From an uncultured Clostridia bacterium (GTDB lineage Bacteria > Bacillota > Clostridia > Christensenellales > UBA1242): 16,683 nucleotides of DNA. Below the pieces are notes generated by a model. That model was not told the origin of the DNA, searched no databases, and saw only the letters and a list, made by a program, of their open reading frames with translations. The stretch covers positions 1 through 16,683 of the forward strand of contig CALWDV010000019.1 in NCBI GenBank assembly GCA_944376785.1. The letters are read 5' to 3'. The translations under genes and the position numbers were made by a program. Position 1 is the first letter of the stretch. Each line of letters starts with the position of its first letter. Shown here one piece after another: positions 6,449-13,901 of the stretch.

Positions 6449-8333
6449 AAATGATGTTTTAGATTATTCCGAACTTGCACAGGAAATTATTGAAGATTTT
6501 AAAACAAGGCAAGAAGAAAGAAAAAGATTTGAAGCAAATTGGCAATTAAATATTAACTTTTTTGTTGGAAATCAATATTGTGCAATAAATTCAAACAATG
6601 AAGTTGTTGATTTTGAAAAACAATTTTTTTGGCAGGAACGAGAAGTTTACAATCACATTGCACCCATTGTTGAATTAAGATTAAGTAAATTAACAAAAGT
6701 TAGACCAAGCATGACTGTTATTCCTTTTTCAGATAGTGATAACGACATTAATTGTGCAAAAGTTAGCAAAAACATTTTAAAAGCATCAAGTTATAAACTT
6801 AATTTAAGCAAAATTATAAGTGAAGCAACAGTTTGGAGTGAAATTTGTGGAACTGTGTTCTATAAGGTTAGTTGGAACAACTTTAAAGGTGACACTTTGG
6901 GAATTGATGAAAATGGCAATGAAATTATGGAAGGTGATGTTCAAATTGATGTGGTTAGTCCTTTTGAAATTTTTCCCGATAGTTCAACATATGCAAGCAT
7001 TGATGATTGCAAAAGCATTATGCATGTTAGAGCATTCCACGTTGACACAATAAAAGATGTTTGGGGTGTTGAAGTTGAAGGAAAAGATGTTGATGTTTTC
7101 ACACTTGAAAATGCAAACCTAACTGGTGGGCTTGGGTATTTTGGCAAGGTTAGTAAAGCAGGAAAAACTATTAAACATAATTCAGCATTAGTAATTGAAA
7201 AATATGAATCACCAACAACAAAATACCCATTTGGCAGATTAATTATTGTTGCAGGTGACAAGGTTGTTTATGTTGGCGAACTTCCATATGTTAACAAAAG
7301 CGAAAACAAACGCGGATTTCCTTTTGTTAGCCAATGTTCAATTGTTAATCCAAATTGCTTTTGGGGTGGAAGTGTTGTTGAAAGATGTGTGCCAATTCAA
7401 AGAAGCTATAATGCAATAAAAAACAGAAAGCATGAATTTTTAAACAGGCTTAGCATGGGTGTTATGGCTGTTGAAGATGGTTCAATAGATACCGATAATT
7501 TAGAAGAAGAAGGAATGGCTCCGGGTAAAATTTTGGTTTACAGGCAAGGAGCACAAATTCCAAGGTTGTTAAGTTCTGGTAATGTGCCAACCGATTTTAA
7601 CTATGAAGAAGACAGGTTACTTAATGAATTTTTAACTGTTAGTGGAGTTAATGATTTGTTACGTGGTAGCAGTTTATCAAGCAACGTTAGTGGTGTTGCA
7701 TTAGAACTTATGATTGAACAAGACGAGGCAAGGTTAATTTCTAGTGCAGAACAAATTAGAGAAGCAGTTAAAGAAATTAGTAAACACATTTTAAGGTTAT
7801 ATAAACAATTTGTTAATGGCAAAACAAGTTCTAAATTAATAAACAACAATGGAACAATAGAAATGTTTTATTGGAACAGGTCAGACATTAACTCTGATGA
7901 TGTTGTTTTTGAAACTGAAAATGAATTAAACGAAAGTTTGGCTCAAAAAAGAAATATGGTTTTTGAAATTTTTAATTCAGGTCTTTTGCATGATGAAAAT
8001 GGAAAATTAAATAATTCAATGCGTTATAAACTTTTAGAACAACTTGGTTTTGGAATTTGGGAAAACACACAAGATATGAAAACTTTGCAAATTAAAAGAG
8101 CAAATAAAGAACATATGCAACTTTTAGAAACTTCTAAAATGGAAATGCCAAAAGAAATTGATGACCACGAGTTGCACATTAACGAACACACTTGTTTTAT
8201 GCTTGGAGAAGAATATGAAAAAGCATTAAAACACAACAAAAATTTAGAAAACGAAATTTTAAATCACATAAGAATGCATAAACAATTTATTGAAATAACA
8301 AAAACAAATGTTGAGGAGGTAGGAAATGAATAA
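6432..8333 (+). CDS. Phage portal protein (P22-type, large)
   Basis: The protein has 633 residues from the GTG at 6432. An in-frame ATG at 6408 has no SD, whereas AAAAAGGGGGA (6417-6427) is placed correctly for GTG at 6432 or the adjacent GTG at 6435. The N-terminal part has NWQLNINFFVGNQY, then YNHIAPIVELRLSKLTKVRPSM, a pattern typical of large portals of short-tailed phages ('hG.Qy...N.i.p.v...h..l....P...v.P'). It continues with VVSPFEIFPDSS and the wing motif FPFVSQ-like at about residue 300. The clip/crown part has SGVALELMIEQDEARL, a conserved portal helix, followed by helical and charged residues to the end. The portal forms the dodecameric DNA channel at one vertex, docks TerL and later binds the adaptor. 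Position between terminase and scaffold supports the call. Confidence 0.88.
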   Translation: MVKINENDVLDYSELAQEIIEDFKTRQEERKRFEANWQLNINFFVGNQYCAINSNNEVVDFEKQFFWQEREVYNHIAPIVELRLSKLTKVRPSMTVIPFSDSDNDINCAKVSKNILKASSYKLNLSKIISEATVWSEICGTVFYKVSWNNFKGDTLGIDENGNEIMEGDVQIDVVSPFEIFPDSSTYASIDDCKSIMHVRAFHVDTIKDVWGVEVEGKDVDVFTLENANLTGGLGYFGKVSKAGKTIKHNSALVIEKYESPTTKYPFGRLIIVAGDKVVYVGELPYVNKSENKRGFPFVSQCSIVNPNCFWGGSVVERCVPIQRSYNAIKNRKHEFLNRLSMGVMAVEDGSIDTDNLEEEGMAPGKILVYRQGAQIPRLLSSGNVPTDFNYEEDRLLNEFLTVSGVNDLLRGSSLSSNVSGVALELMIEQDEARLISSAEQIREAVKEISKHILRLYKQFVNGKTSSKLINNNGTIEMFYWNRSDINSDDVVFETENELNESLAQKRNMVFEIFNSGLLHDENGKLNNSMRYKLLEQLGFGIWENTQDMKTLQIKRANKEHMQLLETSKMEMPKEIDDHELHINEHTCFMLGEEYEKALKHNKNLENEILNHIRMHKQFIEITKTNVEEVGNE

Positions 8334-8976
8334 AGAACAACCAGAAAGTGAAGTATCGGGCACTGTTTCAGCGGAAAGTTTTGGTTTTGATGCGACGGAT
8401 ATCACTTTGGGCTCTTTAAACAAATTTAAGGACGTAAAAAGTTTAGAAGAGGCGTATGTAAACTTGCAGTCCGAATTCACACGTAAGTGTCAAAAACTTA
8501 GTGTGCTTGAAAAGGAAAATTCTAAAATTGTTGAAGAAAACAATAGCTTAAAATCAAAGCAAAACAATTTAGAACCTTATTACGAAAAACCTGAGTGGAA
8601 CGAAATTGTTAAAAACTTTTTAAAAGAAAATTCTTCTGCTCAAAATTATGCGTCAGACATTATGAAAGTGTTAATGGAGGATAAAGTTTTAGCAAGTATG
8701 CCAAACTCCCTTGAACTAGCATTTAATAAAGTTAAAGCATCAAAATATAAATCGGAAAAAGAACTTATTGCCGATAGAAATTTTATTAATGAATATGTTT
8801 TAAATAATGAAGAAATTAAAAAAGAAATAATTTCAAACTATTTAAACAGCATTAAAAAAAATAAATCGCCTCAGTTAATTAACACATCAAAAACTGGTAG
8901 CGTTGGTGTAACGCCTCAAAAAAAACCAACAACATTAACCGAGGCAAATGAATTAGCAAGAAAATTATTTAATTAA
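8326..8976 (+). CDS. Capsid scaffolding protein
   Basis: The protein has 216 residues, is mostly helical and highly charged, and has no catalytic motif. Residues 30-65 (SLNKFKDVKSLEEAYVNLQSEF, then TRKCQKLSVLEKE) match the characteristic scaffold pattern 'FKSVEDLxKAYxNLQxEFTRKSQxLxELE'. A coiled coil follows at about 52-80. The C-terminus is basic (KKNKSPQL...KKPTTLTEANELARKLF), as expected for the part that grips the coat protein. The gene overlaps the portal end by 8 bases, is preceded by a strong SD (GAGGAGG), and lies immediately before the major capsid gene, the standard order. The first 180 bases are clearly richer in G+C than the rest and use codons (TCG, GCG, ACG) rare elsewhere here. 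No protease gene is nearby, so the scaffold may leave intact rather than be cleaved. Confidence 0.8.
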   Translation: MNKEQPESEVSGTVSAESFGFDATDITLGSLNKFKDVKSLEEAYVNLQSEFTRKCQKLSVLEKENSKIVEENNSLKSKQNNLEPYYEKPEWNEIVKNFLKENSSAQNYASDIMKVLMEDKVLASMPNSLELAFNKVKASKYKSEKELIADRNFINEYVLNNEEIKKEIISNYLNSIKKNKSPQLINTSKTGSVGVTPQKKPTTLTEANELARKLFN

Positions 8977-8987
8977 CAGGAGAGGTT

Positions 8988-10175
8988 ATGGTTACATTAA
9001 CAACAGCAGAAAATGCATTAAAAACTGTTTATTTGGGAGTTGTTTCCGACCAATTAAACATTAACTCAAACCCACTACTTGCAAAAATTAAACAAAGCAC
9101 AGCAGATGTTTGGGGAAAGGAAATAAGAAAATTAGCACCATTTGGAATTAATGGTGGAATTGGAGCAGGAACAGAAGATGGAAATTTGCCTTATGCAAAC
9201 GGAAATAATTATGTTCAATTTATTAGCACTTTAAAAAACCTATATGGCACAATTGAAATTTCAGACAAAGCAATTAGAGCAAGTGAAAACAATGCCGGTG
9301 CGTTTGTTAATTTGCTTAATGCTGAAATGGAAGGTTTAATTAAAGCAAGTAACTTTAATTTAAGCCGTATGTTATATGGTGATGGCTCTGGATTATTAAT
9401 TAAAAAATATGTTCATTCAACAAATACAAATTACATAACAGCAACCGAAAATGATAATGTTAGAAATTTTATGGAAGGAATGATTGTTGGCATTTTTAAT
9501 GTTAATGATGAAGATTATAAAAATGGTTTTAACAAAATAAAAGTAACAAAAGTTGATAGAGAAAATAACATTGTTTATTTTGACAAAGCTTATGGTGGAA
9601 CATTAGATTGCAACGAAGATTTCTTTGTTATTCAAGGTTCATACCAACTTGAAATTACTGGTTTAGGTAAAATTTTTGACAATTCTAGCACACTTTATGG
9701 CGTAAACAGGGTAGATAACCCTTGGATGAAAGCCTATGTTAAAGATTCATTAGGTGAATTAACCGAAACAAAAATTCAAACTGCCATTGATAATTTAGAA
9801 GAAGTTACTGGTTCAGTTGTTGATTTTATTACCTGTTCAAGTGGAGTTAAACGTGCATTTCAAGAACATTTAAGCACCTATAAACGTAATATTGATGTTA
9901 TGGAATTAAATGGTGGTTATAAAGCACTATCATACAATGGCATTCCACTAATTTCAGACAGATTTATTGAAAGTGGAACAATGTATTTGTTAAATTCAAA
10001 AGAATTCACATTGCATCAATTATGCGATTGGCAATGGTTAGAAGGTGATGAAGGCAGAATTATTCGTCAAACTGCTGGAAAACCAACTTACACTGCAACT
10101 TTGGTAAAATATGCAGATTTAATTTGTGATAAACCTAACGGACAAGCAAAACTAAGTGGCATAACAGTTGCTTAA
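8988..10175 (+). CDS. Phage major capsid protein
   Basis: The protein has 395 residues, the usual size for HK97-fold coat proteins of this kind. The N-terminus reads LTTAENALKTVYLGVVSDQL, then NSNPLLAKI, followed by GKEIRKLAPFGINGGIGAGTE, then TLKNLYGTIEISDKAIRAS, GAFVNLLNAEMEGLIKAS and RMLYGDGSG (residues 127-135). I recognise this block as the conserved N-arm/E-loop and spine region of a family of capsid proteins in Bacillota short-tailed phages. It assembles the icosahedral shell around the scaffold. The ATG has a strong SD (AGGAGAGG) ending just before it, consistent with the highest expression in the operon, and an intrinsic terminator follows 7 bases after the stop. The gene is complete and shows no frameshift. 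Confidence 0.88.
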   Translation: MVTLTTAENALKTVYLGVVSDQLNINSNPLLAKIKQSTADVWGKEIRKLAPFGINGGIGAGTEDGNLPYANGNNYVQFISTLKNLYGTIEISDKAIRASENNAGAFVNLLNAEMEGLIKASNFNLSRMLYGDGSGLLIKKYVHSTNTNYITATENDNVRNFMEGMIVGIFNVNDEDYKNGFNKIKVTKVDRENNIVYFDKAYGGTLDCNEDFFVIQGSYQLEITGLGKIFDNSSTLYGVNRVDNPWMKAYVKDSLGELTETKIQTAIDNLEEVTGSVVDFITCSSGVKRAFQEHLSTYKRNIDVMELNGGYKALSYNGIPLISDRFIESGTMYLLNSKEFTLHQLCDWQWLEGDEGRIIRQTAGKPTYTATLVKYADLICDKPNGQAKLSGITVA

Positions 10176-10182
10176 TAATAAT

Positions 10183-10222
10183 TTTTTAAGGTGTGAAATT
10201 CTCACACCTTAAAAATTTTTTT
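10183..10222 (+). terminator. Strong hairpin terminator directly after the major capsid gene
   Basis: TTTTTAAGGTGTGA (10183-10196) pairs with TCACACCTTAAAAA (10202-10215) around the loop AATTC, and a run of seven T follows (10216-10222). It lies inside the late operon, 7 bases after the capsid stop and 12 bases before the next ATG, so readthrough must supply the tail genes. It probably sets a high capsid-to-tail ratio. Confidence 0.85.
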
Positions 10223-10234
10223 AAAAGGATTTTT

Positions 10235-10603
10235 ATGAAAATTTTAATAAAACATGATGTTTTTAACATAGCTAACAGAATTAAACAAATTAATAAAAAT
10301 TATTTTATTGTGTTCAATAAACAAACAAATAAGTTTGAAGTTCACAACAAAACATTAAAAAACACTTTATGTTTAGTATTGCCATTTAAACAATTAGATG
10401 TAAGAACTTTAACCTATGTTTTAAAATCGGAAAAAATTGATGAACAATTTTTGGAAATTGAAAAAAACAATAAAAAAATTGAAAATTCTAATTCAAACAA
10501 AATTAAAGATAAAATTACTTATCAGTTAAAAGAAATTTATAACTATGCCAATAAACAATGCACAGATTTTAACGGCGAAGCTTTTAAGTTTGAATGGTGT
10601 TAA
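10235..10603 (+). CDS. Conserved small phage structural-region protein, function unknown
   Basis: The protein has 122 residues. The ATG at 10235 is chosen because AAAAGGA lies 5 bases upstream; an in-frame GTG at 10193 would put the start inside the terminator hairpin. Residues 1-38 (MKILIKHDVFNIANRIKQI, then NYFIVFNKQTNKFEVHN) followed by LCLVLPFKQLDVRTLTYVLKS form a recurrent pattern I associate with a small protein encoded between capsid and adaptor genes in gut Bacillota phages ('hhDVFDIAxRIKxIDxxYFhVhN...FEVHN...PFxxLDxRT'). The second half is charged and helical. No catalytic or metal-binding motif is visible. Its place in the head-completion block suggests a minor head or connector role, which is inference. 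Confidence 0.6.
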   Translation: MKILIKHDVFNIANRIKQINKNYFIVFNKQTNKFEVHNKTLKNTLCLVLPFKQLDVRTLTYVLKSEKIDEQFLEIEKNNKKIENSNSNKIKDKITYQLKEIYNYANKQCTDFNGEAFKFEWC

Positions 10604-10613
10604 AGGAGGGAGT

Positions 10614-11183
10614 ATGATTGTTGAAGAAGTGATTAGAATTGCTTCCACATATTTGGGGTTAACAGATTTATTGCAAACCACATTACTTGGTGGAAGTGCA
10701 GAAGCAACCGATGAACAAATTGTTGAAATAAACACAATGATCACTTGTTGTAATTTGGCTGTTAATCAGGTTGCAAGTGAATATTTAACTTTAAAAAATA
10801 AAACAAAAATATCTTCTGACACAGGAGTTATTTATTATTCAAGAGTTTCAAGCAATGTTATTGTTGATATTTTAAATGTTAAACAAAATGGAATTAATGT
10901 TAGTTTTGATTTAAAAACCGATAGATTAGAAACAGTGGGTGGAGAAGTTGAAATTGAATATGCTTATCAACCAAAAATGAATATGAGTTTAAGTTCTAAT
11001 ATTGATTTTAACAATTTTAAATTAAATTCAAGAGTTTTGGCGTATGGTGTTAGTGCAGAATATTGTTTTATTAATGGCAGATATGATGATGCTGCTGTTT
11101 GGGAAAATCGTTTTACAACATCACTAACAAACATTAACCGACCAAGAAGAGAAGTTAAAGTTAAAGAAAGGTTGTGGATTTAA
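10614..11183 (+). CDS. Putative head-tail adaptor (connector) protein
   Basis: The protein has 189 residues. The start is ATG at 10614, preceded by AAAGGAGGG; the open frame extends further upstream but without an SD. Residues 1-60 are helical (EEVIRIASTYLGL...NTMITCCNLAVNQVASEYL), then there are beta strands in the middle, then RVLAYGVSAEYCFINGRYDDAAVWENRF near 142-169. An N-terminal helical bundle plus the 'AYGVxxEYxhhxGxhxxAxxWxxxh' helix pair is typical of gp4/gp6-like connectors that form the ring under the portal. The C-terminus is basic (RPRREVKVKERLWI), suited to binding the portal or DNA. The TAATG junction with the next gene indicates coupled translation. Family assignment is from pattern and position, between capsid and nozzle. 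Confidence 0.6.
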   Translation: MIVEEVIRIASTYLGLTDLLQTTLLGGSAEATDEQIVEINTMITCCNLAVNQVASEYLTLKNKTKISSDTGVIYYSRVSSNVIVDILNVKQNGINVSFDLKTDRLETVGGEVEIEYAYQPKMNMSLSSNIDFNNFKLNSRVLAYGVSAEYCFINGRYDDAAVWENRFTTSLTNINRPRREVKVKERLWI

Positions 11184-12697
11184 TGGTTAAAAAAAATGAA
11201 TTAAAAGGCAAAACGGTTTCATATAAAAAATTAAATTATGCAAATTTTTTTAATGGTATTAATGCTGATTATGATGAATTTATTTTGCCAATTACATATT
11301 CAGTTAACACATATAATTTCAAATTTAACAATGGAGCATTAACAACTGGGCTTGGAATTAATACACTTTATTTTCCTGCTTCGTACACTCCGGGTGATAA
11401 AACAATGAGAAAAGTTGAATTTGATGGCTATGAATTTAAAGCTTGTTGGCTATATAGGAAAGAGGGCGTGAATCCAATTATTGGGCAACCCGATGTTTAT
11501 TATGAAAATTTTTTAATTGTTCAATCGGTTGAAGGAAATTTTTATTTTATTGATATTTGCTCAACAATAAATTATATTATGCAAATTAGGGGAATTAATT
11601 TAAGTGAAGTTCCTGAAGTTTTAAATTATAACCTAAATGGTGTTGATTCAGTTTTAATTTGTTCGCCAAGTGGAATGTGGACTTGGAATTCAAAAGAATT
11701 ATTTGCAACAAAAGTTGAAAATGCTCCAAAAATAAAAAATATGTGTTTACATTATGAAAGAATTTTTGCAACAGTTGAAGATGATAGAAATCAAATTTGG
11801 TTTTCAGATGATTTAAATCCAACAAACTGGAATGTGTCGTTAAGTGAGGCAGGTTTTATTAAATTTAATGATGAACGTGGAATTGTTAACAAAGTGCTTA
11901 GTTTTAACGATTATGTTTATGTTTTTAGGGAATATGGTATTTCAAGAATTACTGCATACGCTAGTCAGGAAGATTTTAGTGTGACACAACTTTTTGTTTC
12001 AAGTGGCAAAATTTATGGTAAAAGTGTTTGTGTTTGTGGCGATAGAATTTTAATGTTAACTCAAAATGGAATTTATGCTTTTGATGGATATTCAACCACA
12101 AAACTTAATTTAAACATTGATACCATGCTTTTAGACGCACAAAATCAATTTGTTTGCAGTGCATATTGTAATGGTAAATATTACTTGGCTTGTAATTTAA
12201 ATTTTAATGATGATAAAAAAATTTTGTGTGAAAATGGAAATTATTATAATAATGTTTTATTAGAACTAGATTTAGAAACAAACACATTAAACATTTTGCG
12301 TGGTGTTGATATTAGACATTTAAGTGCTATTACTGATGATAAATTATCAAAAGTTATTGCTTGTTATGTTGAAAATGGAAAATTTATTTATGGCGAAATT
12401 GGAAATTTTGGTCTTTTATATGAAAACAAATTACCAAAATGCTGGAAATCTCCATTTTCTGATTTTGGATATCCAGAAAAACAAAAAGTGGTTAAAAACG
12501 TTTATTTAAAATCTAATGTGCCATTAACAATAACAATAAGAACTGAAAAATTAACAAAACCATATTATGTAAAACCAAAAAACGGCCTTGTTTGTTTAAA
12601 CACAATTATAAAAGGAAATTTAATTGCCATTGATTTTGAAACCGAAAGTGATAATTGTTACATTTCAAGCCCAACTGTTGTTGTGGGGTTAGTATGA
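11183..12697 (+). CDS. Short-tail nozzle / tail-tip beta-propeller protein (P22 gp10-like)
   Basis: The protein has 504 residues and is almost entirely beta. The most recognisable block is 190-226 (HYERIFATVEDDRNQIWFSD, then LNPTNW), followed by GFIKFNDERG, then VYVFREYGISRITAYASQEDF at 245-265, VSSGKIYGKSV, and GIYAFDGYSTTKL at 296-308. This 'hxxRhhAxxxxxxxhWFSxxxxPxxW...GhxxhDGxSxxxh' layout is that of the tail nozzle/stabiliser beta-propeller of short-tailed phages. The protein would form the hexameric tube end below the adaptor. The ATG at 11183 overlaps the preceding TAA (TAATG), with AAAGG about 11 bases upstream; a GTG at 11174 is too close to that SD. Its end overlaps the next gene through ATGA at 12694-12697. 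Confidence 0.72.
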   Translation: MVKKNELKGKTVSYKKLNYANFFNGINADYDEFILPITYSVNTYNFKFNNGALTTGLGINTLYFPASYTPGDKTMRKVEFDGYEFKACWLYRKEGVNPIIGQPDVYYENFLIVQSVEGNFYFIDICSTINYIMQIRGINLSEVPEVLNYNLNGVDSVLICSPSGMWTWNSKELFATKVENAPKIKNMCLHYERIFATVEDDRNQIWFSDDLNPTNWNVSLSEAGFIKFNDERGIVNKVLSFNDYVYVFREYGISRITAYASQEDFSVTQLFVSSGKIYGKSVCVCGDRILMLTQNGIYAFDGYSTTKLNLNIDTMLLDAQNQFVCSAYCNGKYYLACNLNFNDDKKILCENGNYYNNVLLELDLETNTLNILRGVDIRHLSAITDDKLSKVIACYVENGKFIYGEIGNFGLLYENKLPKCWKSPFSDFGYPEKQKVVKNVYLKSNVPLTITIRTEKLTKPYYVKPKNGLVCLNTIIKGNLIAIDFETESDNCYISSPTVVVGLV

Positions 12698-13815
12698 CAA
12701 ATTTTGGTAAAATAGCTTATAACAAACTTGTTGATTTGAACCGGGAAAAAATGGTTGAAAATTATGGTTTTAATGGTAATGTTTTTAATTTAATTAATCG
12801 AAATTCTTTTAAAATTAACATTCAAACTAACAATGAGAATTTGTTTTTTAAACTTGATTTAAATAGTAATTCAAATTTGAAAGTTTATGTTAATTCAAAG
12901 TTAGAATTTTACGAAAATAATTGTTTAAAAACAGGTTTTAAGTTGTTTATTAGTAATAATGCAGAAATAAATTTTGTTTTTGAAAATGCAGAAAATTTAG
13001 AGTGTAATTTAACTGTTTTGGGAAACTATGCTTTATTAAATATGCCAGAAGTTGAAGTAAAAGTTTTTAATGATGAAATTAATGTAATTAAACAAAGTGA
13101 AAATAACTTCGCAATTTTTTCTGGTAATAATTGTGAAACAGTTTTAAATAACTATAACCAAAATGTTGGAACTGAATTTGAAGGGCAGTTTGTTGATATA
13201 GAAAAAATAGATAATGAAAAATTTGTGTTTTATAATTTTGATAATATCACAAATTTAAAAACTGAAAATAATTTAATTGTTTTGCAAAAAAAATTGCAGA
13301 AAAATTCAATAATAATTAATAGTCAAATTAACACAGCAAATTTTGTTTGTTTAAATGTGATCAACAATCAAATTAACATTAGTTTAATTTGTAAAGATGG
13401 CACAATTTTAGATGAAAATTATTATTTATCACCAAAAATAAATGGAAATATTATTAAATTAATTAAAATAAATAACAGGTATAACAATAGTTTAAATTTT
13501 GGCTTAATTGATAGTAATTTTAACACTTACATAGTACTATGCAATTTTAATGACACTTTAAACATTTTTGAAATTTTAGGATTGCAAAATTTGGGAATAG
13601 CAACATATTTAAATTTAATGCAAACAACTTCAAACGATTTTGAAATTGCATTAAAAAATAAGAATGAAATTAAGCATAAAAAATTTACTTTTACTTCAAA
13701 TCCAAAAACGTTTTGTTTTAATTTTTGTGAAACTTTTAATAATGTTTCAAAAATACATTTAATAAACAGCACAGAAAAAATTTTTAATTTTAATAATAAT
13801 TTAATTTTAAATTAA
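12694..13815 (+). CDS. Asn-rich all-beta protein, candidate tail appendage; not recognised
   Basis: The protein has 373 residues. The ATG at 12694 overlaps the TGA of the nozzle gene (ATGA), so translation is coupled; a GGGG run lies 6-9 bases upstream. After a short helical start (FGKIAYNKLVDLNREKMVENY), the rest is a series of alternating hydrophobic/polar segments that predict beta strands, with no signal peptide, transmembrane helix or catalytic motif. Asn is extreme (23 of the first 100 residues) and the gene is among the most AT-rich in the window, unlike terL or the capsid gene. I do not recognise the family. Its position after the nozzle suits a tail spike, fibre adaptor or other exposed tail protein under diversifying selection, but there is no glycine-rich or collagen-like region and no obvious trimerisation tip. 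Confidence 0.5.
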   Translation: MTNFGKIAYNKLVDLNREKMVENYGFNGNVFNLINRNSFKINIQTNNENLFFKLDLNSNSNLKVYVNSKLEFYENNCLKTGFKLFISNNAEINFVFENAENLECNLTVLGNYALLNMPEVEVKVFNDEINVIKQSENNFAIFSGNNCETVLNNYNQNVGTEFEGQFVDIEKIDNEKFVFYNFDNITNLKTENNLIVLQKKLQKNSIIINSQINTANFVCLNVINNQINISLICKDGTILDENYYLSPKINGNIIKLIKINNRYNNSLNFGLIDSNFNTYIVLCNFNDTLNIFEILGLQNLGIATYLNLMQTTSNDFEIALKNKNEIKHKKFTFTSNPKTFCFNFCETFNNVSKIHLINSTEKIFNFNNNLILN

Positions 13816-13901
13816 TTGGTTTAGTTATGATATTAAATAAAAAAATTTTAAATAGAATTAAGCAATTTAATTATAGGCAACTAATTTTGGGAGGTTTGCA
13901 A

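Noticed and set aside
6941..7261. 106-codon minus-strand frame inside the portal gene
   Set aside because: Shadow of a well-supported portal gene; no SD or promoter on the minus strand, and Ser/Pro/Thr composition typical of a reverse-frame translation.
10193..10234. GTG at 10193 as start of the gene after the capsid
   Set aside because: It lies inside the terminator stem and has no SD; the ATG at 10235 has a well-placed AAAAGGA.
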